DNA from: an uncultured Bacteroidales bacterium
GTDB lineage: Bacteria > Bacteroidota > Bacteroidia > Bacteroidales > Bacteroidaceae
DNA: 37,329 nucleotides
Assembly (NCBI GenBank): GCA_902763865.1
Contig: CACWTR010000028.1
Location: 1-37,329 of the forward strand
Direction of reading: 5' to 3'
The position numbers and the translations under genes are program-made. Of the stretch, positions 1 through 6,958 are shown in pieces. Every line of letters begins with the position of its first letter. The first letter of the stretch is position 1. The notes under the pieces were generated by a model. It saw only the letters and a list, made by a program, of their open reading frames with translations, searched no databases and was not told where the DNA came from.

Positions 1-143
1 CACATAGACCACCCAGGGCGATGCCCTGGGCTATGGGCTTACTGCCCTTTCAGGGCTGTTCCGAAACTAATGAATGGTGGTACGACCCAGGATAATCATT
101 AATTTTTTCACTATTCACTATTCACTATTCCCTTAAAAAGTTG
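1..143. repeat. Intergenic repeats upstream of rpoN
   Basis: No gene is seen here. Positions 12-30 form a perfect hairpin (CCCAGGGC-ATG-type centre-GCCCTGGG), followed by a second short hairpin (GCCC...GGGC, about 46-56). Positions 109-131 are a short tandem run of the unit CTATTCACT. Both look like dispersed intergenic repeats; the hairpins could also end transcription coming from the left. Confidence 0.5.
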
Positions 144-151
144 TACCTTTG
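144..151 (+). promoter_or_regulatory. Bacteroidetes-type -7 promoter element of rpoN
   Basis: TACCTTTG matches the TAnnTTTG -7 consensus used by the Bacteroidetes primary sigma factor. It lies 14 bases before the rpoN ATG, so the 5' leader would be only about 8-10 nt. No convincing -33 TTTG is seen. Confidence 0.6.
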
Positions 152-165
152 CCCCCGAATAGGAT

Positions 166-1626
166 ATGAGTCAGAAGAATCTACAGACACAGAGCGGGCA
201 GCAGGTGCAAGCCGAGCAGCAGGTGCAGCAGCAGCAATTGTTGCCGCAGCAGGTACTGCTCGTCCGCCTGACGGAGATGCCCGTCGAGGCTCTGAGGCAG
301 CGCGTGGAGCAGGAATGCATGGAGAATCCCTGGCTGGAAGTCTCAGCCTCCCACGACCCCTCCGAGGGGGGGGAGAAGCAACTCGACGAAGTCAACGACG
401 GCGAGGGAGGCGATTTATTCTCCCCTTCTTTGGAGGGGTCGGGGGAGGCCGACGCTTCCTACGACTACCGCTCGGAGGAAGACATGCCCGACTACCTGAC
501 CGGTCCCAGCCACAGCAACGATGCTGCGGAGTACGTCTCCTACGATGACACACTCTCCCTCACTGACCGTCTGCGCGAGCAGATGGCCGATTTCGAGCTC
601 ACCGACCACGAGAAGGAGCTCATGGAATACCTCATCGGCTCGCTCGACGAGGACGGATTGCTGAAGAAGTCGCTTGCCGTCCTTGCCGACGAAGCAGCCA
701 TCTACCAGGGACTCAACACCAGTGTAGCGGAGCTGGAGCACGTGCTTGGCATCCTCCAGCAGTTCGACCCGCCCGGCATCGGTGCACGCTCGTTGCAGGA
801 GTGTCTGCTCCTGCAGGTCCGTCGCAACCCGAAGTTTCCCTATCGGGAGAAGTTCATCACGCTCCTGAGCAAATACTTCGACGACTTCATACACAAGCGC
901 TGGCAGCTGCTGGCCCATAAGCTGAAGGTGACAGTCCGCGACACCGAGCTCATGCAGAAGGAGGTGCTGCGGCTCAATCCGCGTCCCGGAGGCTCCATCG
1001 GCTCTAAGACGGGGGACCGCGCCGTGAGCATCCAGCCCGACTTCCTGGTTGATACCGACGAGGACGGCACCGTCACCGTCACCCTGAGCCGCGGCAACCA
1101 GCCATCGCTCATCATCAGCCCCGATGCCGAGGGAGCGCAGGACACTTTCGTGCGCCAGTACGTGGAGCGGGGCCAGATGTTCATCAACGCTTTGCAGCAA
1201 CGCTCGGAGACGATGATGCGCACCATGCAGGCCATTGTCAAGCTGCAGAAACGCTTCTTCCAGACGGGCTACGAGACGGCGTTGCGCCCCATGAAGCTGG
1301 AGGACGTGGCGCAGGCTACGGGCTACGACATCAGCACCATCAGCCGCGTCAGCAACAGCAAGTACGTCGAGACCTCCTTTGGCACCTATCCGCTGAAGTG
1401 GTTCTTCCTGCACCGTGCCACCCGGAACGATGACGGCGACGATGTCACGGCCCGTCAGGTCAAGGCCGTCCTGCGCCGACTGATAGAAGGGGAGGACAAG
1501 CGCGAACCGCTCAGCGACGAGCAGCTGACCCAGCTGCTCCGCGGCGAGGGCTTCAGCATTGCCCGCCGCACCACCAGCAAGTACCGTGAACAGATGGGGT
1601 TCCCCGTAGCAAGAATGAGGAAATGA
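166..1626 (+). CDS. rpoN: RNA polymerase sigma-54 factor RpoN
   Basis: Sigma-54 directs RNA polymerase to -24/-12 promoters and needs an NtrC-type AAA+ activator to melt DNA. The 486-aa protein has the full architecture: a Gln-rich activator-interacting region I (about 1-60), an acidic region II (about 62-130), the core-binding domain with LTDHEKELMEYLIGSLDEDG and FDPPGIGARSLQECL (about 135-215), a DNA-binding domain with helix-turn-helix LEDVAQATGYDISTISRV (about 380-397), and the RpoN box ARRTTSKYRE at 466-475. The length is normal for the family. Region II carries a paired palindromic element in frame (347-450). The stop overlaps the next start by 4 bp (ATGA), so the downstream gene is probably translationally coupled. 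A likely target promoter and a cognate-type activator are in the same window (15107 and 30415). Confidence 0.97.
   Translation: MSQKNLQTQSGQQVQAEQQVQQQQLLPQQVLLVRLTEMPVEALRQRVEQECMENPWLEVSASHDPSEGGEKQLDEVNDGEGGDLFSPSLEGSGEADASYDYRSEEDMPDYLTGPSHSNDAAEYVSYDDTLSLTDRLREQMADFELTDHEKELMEYLIGSLDEDGLLKKSLAVLADEAAIYQGLNTSVAELEHVLGILQQFDPPGIGARSLQECLLLQVRRNPKFPYREKFITLLSKYFDDFIHKRWQLLAHKLKVTVRDTELMQKEVLRLNPRPGGSIGSKTGDRAVSIQPDFLVDTDEDGTVTVTLSRGNQPSLIISPDAEGAQDTFVRQYVERGQMFINALQQRSETMMRTMQAIVKLQKRFFQTGYETALRPMKLEDVAQATGYDISTISRVSNSKYVETSFGTYPLKWFFLHRATRNDDGDDVTARQVKAVLRRLIEGEDKREPLSDEQLTQLLRGEGFSIARRTTSKYREQMGFPVARMRK
347..450. repeat. Inverted pair of GC-rich palindromic elements inside rpoN
   Basis: The left half (about 348-377, CCTCCCACGACCCCTCC then a G-run and GAGAAG) is matched by the reverse complement of the right half (about 417-449, CCTCCCCCGACCCCTCC then GGGGAGAAT), with about 40 bp between. 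The pair stays in frame and encodes the low-complexity stretch around DPSEGGEK and FSPSLEGSGEA in sigma-54 region II, a segment of variable length in the family. It belongs with the other paired palindromes in this window. Confidence 0.65.
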
Positions 1627-2234
1627 AACAGACGATTCTCTTGGCACGCTTCTTCTCCACCATCTTCCGTCCGTCGTATTATCCCACGGTCGGCATGTTC
1701 ATCCTGCTCAGCTTCACCTATCTGAACCTGTTCCCGTGGGTCTTCAAGCTGTGGGTGCTTTCACTGGTCTTTCTCTTCACGTTCTGCATGCCGGCGCTGG
1801 GCACCTTCATCTACCGACGCCTCCACAAATGGAGTGCCCAGGAGCTGCGGAAGCGTCACAAGCGAGCCGTCCCCTACATTATTAATATATGTTGTTACCT
1901 CTGCCTGATGCACGTCTTTCATGCCACCCACATGCCTCACTTCCTGATGGCTATCGTCGGCATCTCGTTGCTCATCCAGTGCACCTGCATCGTGGTGAAC
2001 CTGTGGTGGAAGGTCAGCATGCACTCGGCTGGTTCGGGAGGCGTGATTGGTGCGCTGGTAGCCTATGCTGCCATCTTCGGCTTCAACCCCGTCTGGTGGC
2101 TCTCCCTGGCTATCCTGGTCTCGGGCTGTGTCATGACGAGCCGCATGGTGCTTCGGCAGCACACCCTGGCACAGGTGCTTGGCGGCACGCTCATCGGCAT
2201 TGCCTGCGGCATCGTGGGGACCATACTGATGTAA
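1623..2234 (+). CDS. PAP2-like integral membrane protein
   Basis: This 203-aa protein has about six hydrophobic segments and resembles PAP2 (phosphatidic acid phosphatase type 2) membrane proteins, which remove phosphate from lipid or polyprenyl phosphates at the membrane. The three PAP2 motifs are degenerate: KRHKRAVPY in place of KxxxxxxRP, SMHSAGSGG in place of PSGH, and SRMVLRQHTLAQ in place of SRxxxxxHxxxD. In the last motif the Arg and His are kept but the final Asp is Gln. Catalysis is therefore uncertain. The start codon overlaps the rpoN stop (ATGA), so the two genes form an operon. The family call is moderate; the substrate is unknown. Confidence 0.75.
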   Translation: MKQTILLARFFSTIFRPSYYPTVGMFILLSFTYLNLFPWVFKLWVLSLVFLFTFCMPALGTFIYRRLHKWSAQELRKRHKRAVPYIINICCYLCLMHVFHATHMPHFLMAIVGISLLIQCTCIVVNLWWKVSMHSAGSGGVIGALVAYAAIFGFNPVWWLSLAILVSGCVMTSRMVLRQHTLAQVLGGTLIGIACGIVGTILM

Positions 2235-2270
2235 CCCTTGTCAACTAACATTTCAAACCATACTTCAACA

Positions 2271-4946
2271 ATGAAAAAGATTCTCCTCGCAGGTACACTG
2301 CTCTTCCATTTGCTCTGTCTGAATGCTCAGGTCGAACCTCCCACGATGGGGTGGAGTTCATGGAACACTTTCTCTGTGAACATTTCTGAAGACATCATTA
2401 AGGGTCAGGCCGATGCTATGGTCTCTCAGGGACTGAAGGATGCGGGCTACCTGTACATCAACATCGACGACGGCTTCCAATATGGCCGCACTGCACAGGG
2501 GAAGGTGCGCATCCATCCCCAGCGCTTCCCCCGCGGCCTGAAGGTGGTGAGCGACTATATTCACTCCAAGGGCCTGAAGGCCGGCATCTACAGCGATGCG
2601 GGCGACTGCACCTGCGGCAGCATCAGCAACGGCGACACGAAGAACACCAACGTGGGCTTCTACGGCTACGAACAGGTGGATGCCGACTTCTACTTCAAGG
2701 AGCTGAACTTCGACTTCATCAAGGTAGATTACTGCGGCGGCAACCATGCCGGCCTGAACGAGCAGGAACAATACACGGCCATTCACGATGCCATCGTCGC
2801 CACAGGCAAGGATGTGCGCTACAACCTGTGCCGCTGGGCCTATCCCGGCACCTGGTGCCACGACATCTCCACCTCGTGGCGCACCACGGGCGACATCTAC
2901 GACGGCTGGGCCTCCGTCAAGGGCATCCTTGCCGAGAATCTCTACCTGTCGGCCTACTGCTACGACGGATGCTACAACGACATGGACATGCTGGAGGTGG
3001 GGCGCTCGATGACCGAGGAGGAGGACAAGACGCACTTCGGCATGTGGTGCATCATGTCGAGTCCGCTGCTCATCGGCTGCAACATGGCAACCATCAAGGA
3101 GCGCCCGCTGGCCTTGCTGAAGAACGCGGAGCTCATTGCCCTGAACCAGGACCCGCTGGGACTGCAGGCCTACGTCGTGCAGCACATTGGTGAGACGTAC
3201 ATCCTGGCAAAGGACATCCTCTCGCTTCACGGCACGACGCGGGCCGTGGCACTCTACAACCCGTCGGACAGGGAAGAGCAGATGTGCCTCAGCTTCAGCG
3301 AAGTCGATTTGGGCGGCAAGGTGAAGGTGCGCGACCTTTTCGAGCATCAGGACCTGGGCGAGGCGGAAGGCGGCCTCTCCGTCGCCGTGCCTGCCCACGC
3401 CACACGCATCTACAGGCTGGAGGCCGAGCAGCGGCTGGACCGCTACATCTACGAAGCCGAGACTGCCTTCATGCACGACTATCAGGAAATCTACAACCAC
3501 CAGTCGGCTGGAACTGCCATCTACGAGACCAACTCCGCAGCCAGCGGCGGTGCCTTTGCCAGCTGGCTGGGAGGGCGCAGGAGCAATTCGCTGCTCTGGA
3601 AGGATGTCTATGTGGCGGAGGAAGGTGATTACACGGCTCACTTCTGTGTCGCTTCGCAGGACAGCCGTTCCTTCTCCGTTGTGCTGAACGGAAAGGAGAT
3701 GGGCAGCATTCCCGCGAAGACGACAAACTGGATAACATTCAAGGAGTACAGCATGACGCTCCATCTGCAGGCCGGCTCCAACAGCATCGAGCTCTACAAC
3801 GAAACAGCCTGGATGCCTAACATCGACTGTCTCACCATCGAGAAGGCGGGCGAGAACACCGTCGTGACACGCCAGCTCGAGGAGACGGTGAAGCATCTGG
3901 AGACGATGAAGGACAACAGTCTGCTCACCGACCGCCTCCGCCAGGACATAGAGAAGCTGCTGGAGCGGGCGGCACAGGACGGCCTTTCGGCCAGCCAGAT
4001 GAAGTCGCTCCTCGCCGAGGCAAGGACGCTGCAGAACGCCATCGGCCAGGTCATTCCCGTCTGCGAGGAATACCGCTCTTGGAGAGCCTACGCCCAGAAG
4101 AACGTGGATGCCAGCATGGAATCGACGGCCCTCACTTCCTTCGTCTCGAAGCTAACGAAGTGCGACGCCAATCTCTCCAAGGCCAACACGTATGCACTGG
4201 CAAACAGCGCCCTGAGCACCCTGACCGCGGCGGTGACCACCTACCTGAAGTCTGCAACCGCCGTGCCCAAGCAGGGAGAGTACCTGGACATGACCATGTT
4301 CGTTGCCAACTGCGACTTCTCGGCCAAGGACGGATGGCAAGGCGAACCGACCTACCGCGACGGATGCGGCGAGGAATACAACAAAGCCTTCGACATGTAC
4401 CAGACCATTGCGGGCATGCGGCCCGGTGTCTATGTCGTGCGGTGCAATGCGCTGTACAGGCCGCAGGGCAACGACGGCGGCGCCGCCTACAGGTCCGGCA
4501 GGGAGAACATCCAGGCATACCTCTACGTCAACGACGGCAAGGTGAAGGTGAAGTCCCTGTACTCCGAGCCGTGGCCCGAAGCCTCTCAGTACGGCTCGGT
4601 AGATAACAAGAACGGCTATCCCCACAGCATGCGGGCCGCAGGCATCCGCTTTGCCGAAGGCTGCTACCGGAATGAGATAGCCTACACCCTCACGGAGCGA
4701 GGAACGCTGAGGTTCGGACTCAAGAGCGACACCGGCGGCAACGACAACTGGTGCTGCTTCGACAACTTCGCGCTCTACTACCAAGCCCTGCCCGAATTCT
4801 ACGACGGCTTAGGCTCCGTTCCCGCCGCGTCCGATGCCACGGGAGCCACCTACGACCTGCAGGGACGCAAGGTGCGCAGCCGCCAGGGGAAAGGCATCTT
4901 CATCCAGGGCGGCAAGAAGGTGGCAGTCCCCACACCGCAACCTTAA
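2271..4946 (+). CDS. Secreted GH27 alpha-galactosidase-type glycosidase with CBM35-like domain
   Basis: The start was set at ATG 2271 (891 aa) because it opens a clear signal peptide (MKKILLAGTLLFHLLCLNAQ). Residues about 22-390 are a GH27 catalytic domain: GWSSWNTF near the start, DFIKVDYCGG with the likely nucleophile Asp153, and SWRTTGDIYDGW with the likely acid/base Asp208. GH27 enzymes remove terminal alpha-D-galactose, or beta-L-arabinopyranose in some members. A galactose-binding-like module of CBM35 type follows (about 394-530), then a helical segment, a second beta-rich domain, and a C-terminal YDLQGRKV...GIFIQGGKKVAV tail like the sorting tails of exported Bacteroidales proteins. 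The protein is probably exported to the periplasm or cell surface. It lies 36 bp after the PAP2-like gene. Neighbouring GH43, GH30 and GH78 genes suggest a shared plant-glycan substrate. Confidence 0.9.
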   Translation: MKKILLAGTLLFHLLCLNAQVEPPTMGWSSWNTFSVNISEDIIKGQADAMVSQGLKDAGYLYINIDDGFQYGRTAQGKVRIHPQRFPRGLKVVSDYIHSKGLKAGIYSDAGDCTCGSISNGDTKNTNVGFYGYEQVDADFYFKELNFDFIKVDYCGGNHAGLNEQEQYTAIHDAIVATGKDVRYNLCRWAYPGTWCHDISTSWRTTGDIYDGWASVKGILAENLYLSAYCYDGCYNDMDMLEVGRSMTEEEDKTHFGMWCIMSSPLLIGCNMATIKERPLALLKNAELIALNQDPLGLQAYVVQHIGETYILAKDILSLHGTTRAVALYNPSDREEQMCLSFSEVDLGGKVKVRDLFEHQDLGEAEGGLSVAVPAHATRIYRLEAEQRLDRYIYEAETAFMHDYQEIYNHQSAGTAIYETNSAASGGAFASWLGGRRSNSLLWKDVYVAEEGDYTAHFCVASQDSRSFSVVLNGKEMGSIPAKTTNWITFKEYSMTLHLQAGSNSIELYNETAWMPNIDCLTIEKAGENTVVTRQLEETVKHLETMKDNSLLTDRLRQDIEKLLERAAQDGLSASQMKSLLAEARTLQNAIGQVIPVCEEYRSWRAYAQKNVDASMESTALTSFVSKLTKCDANLSKANTYALANSALSTLTAAVTTYLKSATAVPKQGEYLDMTMFVANCDFSAKDGWQGEPTYRDGCGEEYNKAFDMYQTIAGMRPGVYVVRCNALYRPQGNDGGAAYRSGRENIQAYLYVNDGKVKVKSLYSEPWPEASQYGSVDNKNGYPHSMRAAGIRFAEGCYRNEIAYTLTERGTLRFGLKSDTGGNDNWCCFDNFALYYQALPEFYDGLGSVPAASDATGATYDLQGRKVRSRQGKGIFIQGGKKVAVPTPQP

Positions 4947-4947
4947 C

Positions 4948-5101
4948 CCAACGGCTCACGAGCTTCAGCCCAACGGCTCACGTGCTTATGGCCAACGGCT
5001 CACGAGCTTCAGGCCAACGGCTCACGAGCTTATGGCCAACGGCTCGCGTGCTTATGGCCAACGGCTCACGTGCTTCAGCCCGACGACTCACGAGCCTTTT
5101 G
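4948..5101. repeat. Seven-copy tandem array with exact 22-bp period
   Basis: Units begin at 4948, 4970, 4992, 5014, 5036, 5058 and 5080. Each follows CCAACGGCTCACGWGCTT plus a variable four-base end (CAGC, ATGG or CAGG). The array starts right after the GH27 stop codon. A related four-copy array with the same period and the same CTCACGAG core lies at 33310-33392. Open frames across it are a by-product of the periodicity. Confidence 0.9.
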
Positions 5102-5177
5102 CCCCCTCCCCGTTCAATCTCTCCCCGACTGAGGAATAATTATGATTCCGGATTCGTGGATTTTGAATTAAAACTTG

Positions 5178-5185
5178 TATCTTTG
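5178..5185 (+). promoter_or_regulatory. -7 promoter element of the GH43 gene
   Basis: TATCTTTG, a TAnnTTTG match, lies 26 bases before the GH43 ATG. The GH43 gene therefore probably has its own promoter downstream of the 22-bp array. No clear -33 element at the usual spacing. Confidence 0.65.
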
Positions 5186-5211
5186 CAGAGACTATTAAAC
5201 CCAGAACAGAC

Positions 5212-6777
5212 ATGAACAGAAACATTCTACTTGCTCTATCACTGCTGCTGCTTGCCTCCCCCACCCTGCCGGTTCGGGCGCAGAGCACAGAGGCCACCGG
5301 ATTCACCAACCCCATCGTGCCCGCTGACTATCCGGACCCCGACGTCATCCGCGTAGGCACTACCTACTACATGGTCAGCACCACGATGTACCACTTCCCG
5401 GGTGCCACCATCCTCAAGTCGCAGGACATGGTCAACTGGGAGTACTGCGCCCAGCCCCTGAAAGCCCTGCTCGACGATGACCGCTACAACCTCCGCAACG
5501 GCGAGAACGGCTATGCCAAGGGCATGTGGGCCTCCACCATGAAGTACCACGACGGCAAGTTCTACCTCCTCGTCAACGGCAACGACGAGAGAGCATGGCT
5601 CCTGTCGGCGGAAGACCCCGAGGGAGAATGGACGGTGAAGCGCCTCGGACGCAACTACTACGACCCCGGCATGCTCTTCGACGGCGGCAAAGTCTATGTC
5701 GCCTGCGGCTACAACCACATCACGATGTGCGAGCTGGATGCCGACTTCAACTTCCTGCGCGAGAAGGAAGTCGTAGTGAGGGAACGCACCGGACTGGAGG
5801 GATGCCACCTCTACAAGATAGGCGACTACTACTACATCTACGCCACCTACGGCGGCTATCCGAGCGGACAGGTGGCCTTCCGCTCGCGCGACATCTTCGG
5901 ACCCTACGAGGAGAAGGTGCTCGTCGAAAAGCACTACGGGCGCAACATCAACACCATCCATCAGGGAGCACTCCTCCAGGACGTGAAGGGCAACTGGTGG
6001 ACAGTGATGCAGGAGGACCTTGGTGCGCTGGGCCGCTTCCCCAACCTGCTGCCCGTGGAATGGGCCGATGGCTGGCCCGTCGTGGCCGGCGGAGTAAGGC
6101 CCCCCGTCAGCTTTGTCGATAAGGTGCCGCGCCCCGCAAGCGAAGGGAAAAGCGTGAACTGCCTGCCCACCTCGGACAGTTTCAAGGGGAAACACCTGGG
6201 CATGCAATGGCAGTGGAACCACAACCCCGTCGATGACGCATGGAGCCTTAGGGAACGCAAAGGCTGGCTTCGACTCAGGACCGCCGGCATCGCAGAACAG
6301 CTCCACCAGGCCCGGGGCATGCTCACACAGCGCATCTTTGCCGACCCCGAAAGGCCCAGCACCGGCACCATCCGCCTCGATGTCAGCGCCCTCCAGGAAG
6401 GCGACCGCGCCGGCATCTGCATCTTCCAGGACCCCTATGCCATGCTCTGCGTGGAGCGCACGGCAGACGGCTTCGAACTGCTCTGGAGGCAGGACCAGGT
6501 GCGCAATGCGGGCCGCGACTTCACCCCGTCAGAGCAGAGAAAACCCCTCAGCCTGAAGAAGGGCATCATCTACCTGCGTGCCGCCATCAAGTTTGGCGAG
6601 AACAAGGCCCGCTTCCTCTATTCGCTCGACGGCAAGACGTGGGAACCGTTTGGCGGCGAGACGCAGCAGACGTTCAACCTCACCATCTTTGTCGGCTCAC
6701 GCTTCGGCCTCTTCTGCCAGGCCACAAAGAAGAACGGCGGCTATGCCGACTTCGACTGGTTCTCGACGGAGAATTGA
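5212..6777 (+). CDS. Secreted GH43 beta-xylosidase/alpha-L-arabinofuranosidase-type enzyme
   Basis: The 521-aa protein has a signal peptide (about 1-23, ending VRAQ). Its five-bladed GH43 beta-propeller starts with NPIVPADYPDPDVIRVG. The catalytic triad of the family is visible: base Asp42 in YPDPDV, pKa-setting Asp151 in YYDPGMLF, and acid Glu196 in LEGCHLYKIG. Residues about 320-521 form a beta-sandwich of the GH43 C2/DUF1349 type that usually packs on the catalytic domain. GH43 enzymes of this arrangement release terminal arabinofuranose or xylose, or galactose in some groups; sequence alone does not decide which. Promoter element at 5178; an inverted repeat follows at 6811-6905. Confidence 0.92.
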   Translation: MNRNILLALSLLLLASPTLPVRAQSTEATGFTNPIVPADYPDPDVIRVGTTYYMVSTTMYHFPGATILKSQDMVNWEYCAQPLKALLDDDRYNLRNGENGYAKGMWASTMKYHDGKFYLLVNGNDERAWLLSAEDPEGEWTVKRLGRNYYDPGMLFDGGKVYVACGYNHITMCELDADFNFLREKEVVVRERTGLEGCHLYKIGDYYYIYATYGGYPSGQVAFRSRDIFGPYEEKVLVEKHYGRNINTIHQGALLQDVKGNWWTVMQEDLGALGRFPNLLPVEWADGWPVVAGGVRPPVSFVDKVPRPASEGKSVNCLPTSDSFKGKHLGMQWQWNHNPVDDAWSLRERKGWLRLRTAGIAEQLHQARGMLTQRIFADPERPSTGTIRLDVSALQEGDRAGICIFQDPYAMLCVERTADGFELLWRQDQVRNAGRDFTPSEQRKPLSLKKGIIYLRAAIKFGENKARFLYSLDGKTWEPFGGETQQTFNLTIFVGSRFGLFCQATKKNGGYADFDWFSTEN

Positions 6778-6810
6778 ACCATGAATTGATAATAAAACAA
6801 CGGATTATGA

Positions 6811-6905
6811 TATAAACAACGGATTGAACGGATTGAACGGATTAAAATAATGTTGAAATCAACAAATCAGACAATCCGTTTAATCCGTTCAATCCGTTGT
6901 TTATA
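6811..6905. repeat. Long hairpin between convergent genes, built of AACGGATT units
   Basis: Left arm 6811-6840 and right arm 6876-6905 pair over 30 bp with about one mismatch around a 35-nt AT-rich loop. The arms are themselves tandem copies of AACGGATTG. The hairpin lies between the ends of convergent genes (GH43 on +, phosphoesterase on -) and could act as a bidirectional terminator. The same unit forms a hairpin at 18838-18926, so it is also a dispersed element. Confidence 0.75.
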
Positions 6906-6958
6906 TTATACTGATTGTATTTGTCCTCCATCCGTTTAATCCGAAGTCCTGTGCGTAA

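Noticed and set aside
415-1647. A 410-aa open frame antisense to rpoN, and similar long antisense frames over the GH27, GH43, GH78 and permease genes
   Set aside because: They mirror GC-rich codon bias of the real genes, have no promoter or recognisable domain, and are low in complexity.
4948-5101. CRISPR array
   Set aside because: The 22-bp units are contiguous with no unique spacers and no cas genes are in the window.
4751-5215. Open frame with NGSRA/QRLTS repeats across the 22-bp array
   Set aside because: The periodic peptide is a by-product of the tandem DNA repeat; it overlaps the end of GH27 and the GH43 promoter.
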